From: Mesorhizobium sp. M1B.F.Ca.ET.045.04.1.1
GTDB taxonomy: Bacteria; Pseudomonadota; Alphaproteobacteria; Rhizobiales; Rhizobiaceae
Assembly (NCBI RefSeq): GCF_003952465.1
Contig: NZ_CP034448.1
Coordinates: forward strand, 6,611,001 to 6,675,000
DNA: 64,000 nt
Direction: 5' to 3'
In this document: in pieces, positions 60,139 to 64,000 of the stretch
Numbering within the stretch: the stretch's first letter is position 1
How the letters are laid out: each line of letters starts with the position of its first letter
Translations under genes and position numbers: made by a program
Notes under the pieces: generated by a model
What the model was told of the DNA's origin: nothing
What the model saw: only the letters and a program-made list of their open reading frames with translations
Database searches by the model: none

Positions 60139-61499
60139 CGGACGGGCTCGGCTTCGGGCACTTCCGAGACGGCTTCAACAGTCTGCGCCCCCTCCCTGTG
60201 GCTGGGCGCGATCATCGCCGTGCTCGCCGCGACGGTGCTGACGCTGGACAGCGTCATCAGCGTATCCACGGCCGCGTCGACCGCGACGAACAGGGCGAAC
60301 GCCGCTTCGAAGGGAAGCTTCAGGTAACCGCACACGATGGACATCTGGGACAGGATGAGCAGGCTGCCCATGCCGCCGGTCGTGAGCGCGAGAAGCGCCG
60401 AAACAATGCCGACGAGCAGGAGGTCGGGCACGCCAAGCGGATGGCCGTAGAGCTGGGCGATGAACAGGGTGCCTGAGGTGTAGAGAAGCGCGGGGCCGGT
60501 CCGCAGCAAGGCCGCCTGCAGCGGCACGAGCAGCTCGACGACCACCAGGCTGAACCTCAGCCGCTCGCTCAACAGGTTGATGACCCACGGCAGCGAGGCG
60601 ACCGTGGAGCGCGTGGTGATCGCCACCATGAGAAGGGGCTGGAGGGTCTTGATCGTGGCCCAGTAGCTGCGTCGCGACCGGATGGCGATAATTGCAAATG
60701 CAACGGCGAGGAATGTGAGGCAGGACAGACCCATCACCAGCAGGTAGCCGCCCATCAACGTGAGCGGCTTGGTTCCGGTCGAGGCGGTCTGGTCGGCGAT
60801 CAGGACGAAGGTTGCGAAGGGCAGTCCCCAGACGAACCAGTTGGTGAGCACCGTGCAGGCCCGGTAGACGGCATTGAGCGCCTGGGACAGGCTCATGGAC
60901 GAGGGCTGGGGGATCTTGCCCATTGCAAGGCCGAAAAGCAGGCAGAACAGCAGGACCTGAATGGTCTGGCCGGAGGCGAGCGCGTTGAAGACGTTGTTCG
61001 GCACCAGGTCGAGCAGGATCGAATGCTCCCCGTTTGCGTTCCCGTTGGACGGCGGCGGCTGGAACGGAAATGCGAGATCGGTGGATACGCTGCCCTGGGA
61101 ATTGATGAACTCGCCGAGCTCGATGCGCGACTGCGGATTCTCGATCTGGCCGGGCTGCAGGATGAGCGAATATGTGCCGCTCACCAGCACGGCCAGGAAC
61201 GAGACGACCAGCACGGCTATGCCGACCTTGCCCAGGTAACGGACGGATTTCGGGTCCTGGACCATCGCCGTGATGGAGAAGATGACCGACGACACCAGGT
61301 AGGGCAGCACGACCATCTTGAGGAAATTCAAGTAGACCTGCGCGACAGGGCTGATCGCATGGGAAAACCCGGGATAGTAGAGACCGCACAGGATCCCGGC
61401 CAGAATCATCGCGATCGTCGTCACGGGCGAGCGCAATATGCGCCTCGCCGCCAGGCGCCAATCGAAAGGCAGGGGCGCGGCTAGTTCGGAGACGGCCAT
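60135..61499 (-). CDS. Dicarboxylate/amino acid:cation symporter (DAACS family)
   Basis: 454 residues with about eight to ten membrane segments, GltP/DctA type. The HP1/HP2 loops appear as TTRSTVASLPWVINLL and ALTTGGMGSLLILSQM, and the substrate helix as AVDAAVDTLMTLSSVSTVAASTAM. The ATG at 61499 lies two bases after the binding-protein stop. The frame is open further upstream, but that part overlaps the binding-protein gene. It would import an acidic amino acid with protons or sodium. Confidence 0.92.
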   Translation of the reverse strand: MAVSELAAPLPFDWRLAARRILRSPVTTIAMILAGILCGLYYPGFSHAISPVAQVYLNFLKMVVLPYLVSSVIFSITAMVQDPKSVRYLGKVGIAVLVVSFLAVLVSGTYSLILQPGQIENPQSRIELGEFINSQGSVSTDLAFPFQPPPSNGNANGEHSILLDLVPNNVFNALASGQTIQVLLFCLLFGLAMGKIPQPSSMSLSQALNAVYRACTVLTNWFVWGLPFATFVLIADQTASTGTKPLTLMGGYLLVMGLSCLTFLAVAFAIIAIRSRRSYWATIKTLQPLLMVAITTRSTVASLPWVINLLSERLRFSLVVVELLVPLQAALLRTGPALLYTSGTLFIAQLYGHPLGVPDLLLVGIVSALLALTTGGMGSLLILSQMSIVCGYLKLPFEAAFALFVAVDAAVDTLMTLSSVSTVAASTAMIAPSHREGAQTVEAVSEVPEAEPVR

Positions 61500-61501
61500 G
61501 G

Positions 61502-62332
61502 TCAGGCTTTGCTCCCCTGGCGATAGCGCGCGATGATCTCGTCGGTGTTGAGAACCTGCTGGCCGCGCGCGAGATCGAGATAGAGGTCGACAAAGGCCGC
61601 GAGATGCGGATTGTCCGGCCTCACACCGATCGCGATGGTGTCGACCTTGTCCGTCAGCGTGATCGAACGCGCCACGACGGTCATCGACGGATCGTCGACC
61701 ATCAGCTTCTTGATCTCGAAGTCGTCGCGATAGGCCATGTCGATCATGCCGCTCCGGATCGCATCGACAACCGTATTCCATCCCGCGAAGCGACGGATCT
61801 GCGCGTGCGGGAAGGTCGTGGCCGCATAGGTGGCGAATGAGGAGCCCTCGATCACGCCGAGATCGCCGGAGAAGTCGCGGATGATCTGTTCCGGCGGCTT
61901 GCCCTGCGTAATGCGCGCCAGGTTGAGGCGGTTGGCGAGCAGCCCCTGGTGCAGCATGGCATAGGGTCGCGAATAGAGGATCGAGCGTCCGCGCTGAAGG
62001 GTGCGACTGAGCTTGCCGATCGCCATGTCCGCCTGGCCGGACATCAGCTGTTTCACCATGCCGTCGAACGTCACGGCCGATCGATCGAACACCGGCTCGA
62101 CGCCAAGCTCAGCGGCTATGCCGCGAGCCAGTTCCATGTCGATGCCCTTGTCCCCCGCCCCGTCGGCCGGGAAGAACGGATCGGAAGCGAAAGCCGGCAT
62201 GGCGATGCGCAGCGCATTGTTGCCCGTGGCAGGCTTCGGGGCGTTCTCCGCCTGAGCGTTTGCTGATCGCACCCGCGCGATCAGCAACCCGCCGCCTCCG
62301 GCCGCAAGCAAGGTACGACGTGTAAGCGACAT
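61502..62332 (-). CDS. Family 3 amino-acid-binding periplasmic protein
   Basis: 276 residues. Signal peptide starts MSLTRRTLLAAGGGGLLIARV, with an RR pair that may send it to the Tat pathway. The mature part is PBPb-like: GIDMELARGIAAELGVEP, TFDGMVKQLMSGQADMAIGKLSRTLQR. The ATG at 62332 has GAGAA upstream; an earlier ATG at 62380 lies within A/T-rich promoter-like DNA. Family 3 proteins normally serve ABC importers. Here no ABC permease or ATPase is present and a DAACS symporter follows two bases later. Confidence 0.87.
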   Translation of the reverse strand: MSLTRRTLLAAGGGGLLIARVRSANAQAENAPKPATGNNALRIAMPAFASDPFFPADGAGDKGIDMELARGIAAELGVEPVFDRSAVTFDGMVKQLMSGQADMAIGKLSRTLQRGRSILYSRPYAMLHQGLLANRLNLARITQGKPPEQIIRDFSGDLGVIEGSSFATYAATTFPHAQIRRFAGWNTVVDAIRSGMIDMAYRDDFEIKKLMVDDPSMTVVARSITLTDKVDTIAIGVRPDNPHLAAFVDLYLDLARGQQVLNTDEIIARYRQGSKA

Positions 62333-62417
62333 GCGCGTTCTCAATTCGTGCAAGAGAGCCGGACAAACAGATCTGACCAATTCGCAGTATGCACGACGAA
62401 GTTAAACAAACGTATCC

Positions 62418-62431
62418 TTTAAAGCTTTAAA
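62418..62431. promoter_or_regulatory. 14-bp palindrome in an A/T-rich gap
   Basis: TTTAAAGCTTTAAA, a perfect palindrome. It lies in the A/T-rich stretch 62333-62545 that separates the SDR gene from the binding-protein operon. It may mark a promoter or regulator site; nothing more can be said. Confidence 0.4.
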
Positions 62432-62545
62432 TATACTGGTAGACACAGCAACATCGGCATCGCTGAACATGCAATTTCTCTAATATATCGAGAGCCGCGC
62501 AAGCACCGTCCAACGTCCGCCGATCGCGCTACCGGGCATGGATCG

Positions 62546-63235
62546 TCAGAATGTCTCGACCCACGGCCTGAGTTCGACCTCGAAGCTCCAGGCGCTGCGA
62601 TGCTGGCGATGGACCGCGAGATAGGTCTCGGCGATTGCGTCGGGCGACAGGCGGCGATCGGGACGATCGGGATCGGCCGCCTGTCCGGGCGGTTCGATCT
62701 GGCCGTCGATGATGAAATGCGCGACGTGGATGTTTTTGGGGCTGAGCTCGCGCGCCATCGACTGCGCCAGTCCGCGTAGCCCGAATTTCGGCATGGCGAA
62801 ACCGGCCGAGCCGGAGAACCCTTTGAGGCTTGCGGTCGCGCCCGTGAACAGGATCGAACCTGAGCCGCGCGCAACGAGCCGGCGCGCCGCCTGCTGGCCG
62901 ACGAGGAAGCCGCCATAGGCACCGACGAGCAGGGCCTGCTTGACCGCCGCGGGATCGAGCTCGGCGATCGGGCCGCGCGTGCGCCCGCTGGCATTGAAGA
63001 CGGCAATTTCGAGCGGGCCGGCCTTGTCGGCCGCCTCAAACAGCCGTGCCACCGAGGCGGCATCCGACACGTCGGTTTCCACCGCCTGCGCGCCGGTCTC
63101 CTCAACCAGCGCCGCGAGCTTGTCGATATTGCGGGCGGCAAGGACGACGCGATAGCCCTCCTCGCCGAGGAGCCGCGCCAGCGAGGCGCTGAGGCCAGAT
63201 CCAGCGCCTGCGATCACCGCGACATTGGCTGCCAT
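62546..63235 (-). CDS. SDR-fold protein lacking the catalytic Tyr
   Basis: 229 residues. The nucleotide loop IAGAGSGLSASLA (residues 8-20) and NASG (81-84, for NNAG) identify a short-chain dehydrogenase. The position of the catalytic Tyr is Phe: F146-A-M-P-K150 in place of Y-x-x-x-K. The Ser is possibly S136. The protein may bind NAD(P) without normal redox chemistry. Start at 63235 with AGGAGG seven bases upstream. It is divergent from anmK. Confidence 0.87.
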   Translation of the reverse strand: MAANVAVIAGAGSGLSASLARLLGEEGYRVVLAARNIDKLAALVEETGAQAVETDVSDAASVARLFEAADKAGPLEIAVFNASGRTRGPIAELDPAAVKQALLVGAYGGFLVGQQAARRLVARGSGSILFTGATASLKGFSGSAGFAMPKFGLRGLAQSMARELSPKNIHVAHFIIDGQIEPPGQAADPDRPDRRLSPDAIAETYLAVHRQHRSAWSFEVELRPWVETF

Positions 63236-63450
63236 GTCGTTTCCTCCTTGCGATGTGACGTTCGGCCGGTGCCGACGGTCGCACAGGCTCGCGCCTTCCG
63301 CGGCAGGAGGCAAGAACGGCGTTGCTCGATTTTCACCGTTCGACGCAAAAAGCCGTGAAGGGATGCGGGGCTTCGCTGACTGCGGCGAAAGACTTGCCTG
63401 TCGGACCGATCCGTCCGACACGTGGTTCAACGGCGATTCGAGGAGCGACC

Positions 63451-64000
63451 ATGGAACCAATCTGGGCCGTCGGGCTGATGACCGGCACGGTGCTCGACGG
63501 CAATATCGACGTGGCGCTGATCAAGACCGATGGCGAGCGCATCGCCGACTTCGGCACCTATACGCTTGCGCCGTACCCGCAATCGATCCGCAGCATGCTC
63601 GAAGAGACGCTGCGCCAGGCGCGCGCCTGGAATTTCGAAGGGCCGGAGCCGGCGATCTTCCGCGAGGCCGAGGAGGCGCTGACGCGCGCTCAGTCAGCCG
63701 CGGTCAGGGATCTGGTCGAGAGCCATGGCATGAGCATGGCCGATATCGGCGTCGTCGGTTTCCACGGCCAGACCGTGCTGCATCGTGCCCCTCAGCCGGG
63801 ACGGATCGGCCGGACGCGCCAGCTCGGCGACGGGGGACTGATGGCTTCGCTTCTCGGCACCAAGGTTGCCTATGACTTCCGCTCGGCCGATGTGGCCGCC
63901 GGCGGGCAAGGCGCGCCGCTCGCAGCCGCCTATCACGCGGCGCTGCTCAAGGAGGCCGACGCCAGCGGCGACACCGCCGTGCTCAATCTCGGCGGCGTCG
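63451..64000 (+). CDS. anmK: Anhydro-N-acetylmuramic acid kinase, 3' end cut by window edge
   Basis: The first 183 residues are inside the window. VGLMTGTVLDGNIDVALIKT is the phosphate-loop signature of AnmK, and GVVGFHGQTVLHRAP and VAYDFRSADVAAGGQGAPL follow. It phosphorylates anhydroMurNAc from recycled peptidoglycan. The ATG at 63451 has AGGAG upstream. The usual motif has Ser-x-D after the Thr-Gly (GTSLDG); here it reads GTVLDG. Confidence 0.9.
   Translation, partial: MEPIWAVGLMTGTVLDGNIDVALIKTDGERIADFGTYTLAPYPQSIRSMLEETLRQARAWNFEGPEPAIFREAEEALTRAQSAAVRDLVESHGMSMADIGVVGFHGQTVLHRAPQPGRIGRTRQLGDGGLMASLLGTKVAYDFRSADVAAGGQGAPLAAAYHAALLKEADASGDTAVLNLGGV

Overview
The window looks like chromosome from a GC-rich alphaproteobacterium of the Rhizobiales, most likely Mesorhizobium or a near relative. 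The evidence is the gene repertoire (RibH2 behind an FMN riboswitch, a TTG-started class II aldolase, a bifunctional aldolase/SDR, many ABC importers) and two families of intergenic palindromes: one built on TTCCGGACGGAA, the other on CTCCCCCT/AGGGGGAG. I saw no rRNA, tRNA, CRISPR array, phage or insertion sequence. The genus is inferred, not proven.

Left part (1-17.7 kb): the end of a TetR-controlled RND efflux operon; an acyl-CoA ligase; a SorC regulator next to a bifunctional aldolase/dehydrogenase; a C39-like peptidase with a D-Ala-D-Ala ligase homologue; then a ribose-type ABC importer (leftward) facing mtnK-mtnA (rightward) across a symmetrical divergent promoter. MtnK and MtnA make methylthioribulose-1-phosphate or 5-deoxyribulose-1-phosphate, which a class II aldolase could split, so this stretch may be a methylthioribose/5-deoxyribose salvage locus. 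An FMN riboswitch with a terminator controls ribH2, followed by fba and a 52-residue membrane protein.

Middle part (17.8-34 kb): an MgtC-like protein, then a tightly packed five-gene operon (SWIM zinc finger, DUF5691-like, MoxR AAA+ ATPase, DUF5682-like, VWA protein) of unknown function, which is the best candidate for an undescribed system. Next is a LacI-controlled sugar ABC operon ending in a frameshifted glycoside hydrolase, and a class III transaminase.

34-47 kb: two IclR paralogues, each starting a rightward unit and sharing a 30-bp upstream element. One diverges from the transaminase, the other from an APC permease-P450-aldehyde dehydrogenase operon. Between them lie a GST, a quinone reductase and a LysR gene; after the second come a Tm-1-like protein, a frameshifted HAD hydrolase and an omega-aminotransferase. 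Amine or amino-acid catabolism is likely.

46-55 kb: a 4-hydroxyphenylacetate (homoprotocatechuate) catabolic cluster: AraC regulator, hpaB, hpaC, hpaR, hpaF, hpaE, hpaD, a FAH-family gene and hpaH, with palindromic operators ahead of hpaB and hpaF. 55-64 kb: a 2-oxoglutarate/Fe(II) oxygenase, metI-metN-metQ, a periplasmic binding protein-DAACS symporter-Asp/Glu racemase operon, an SDR lacking the catalytic Tyr, and the start of anmK.

Two clear single-base frameshifts and one in-frame 165-bp duplication suggest either recent decay or imperfect sequence at those points.
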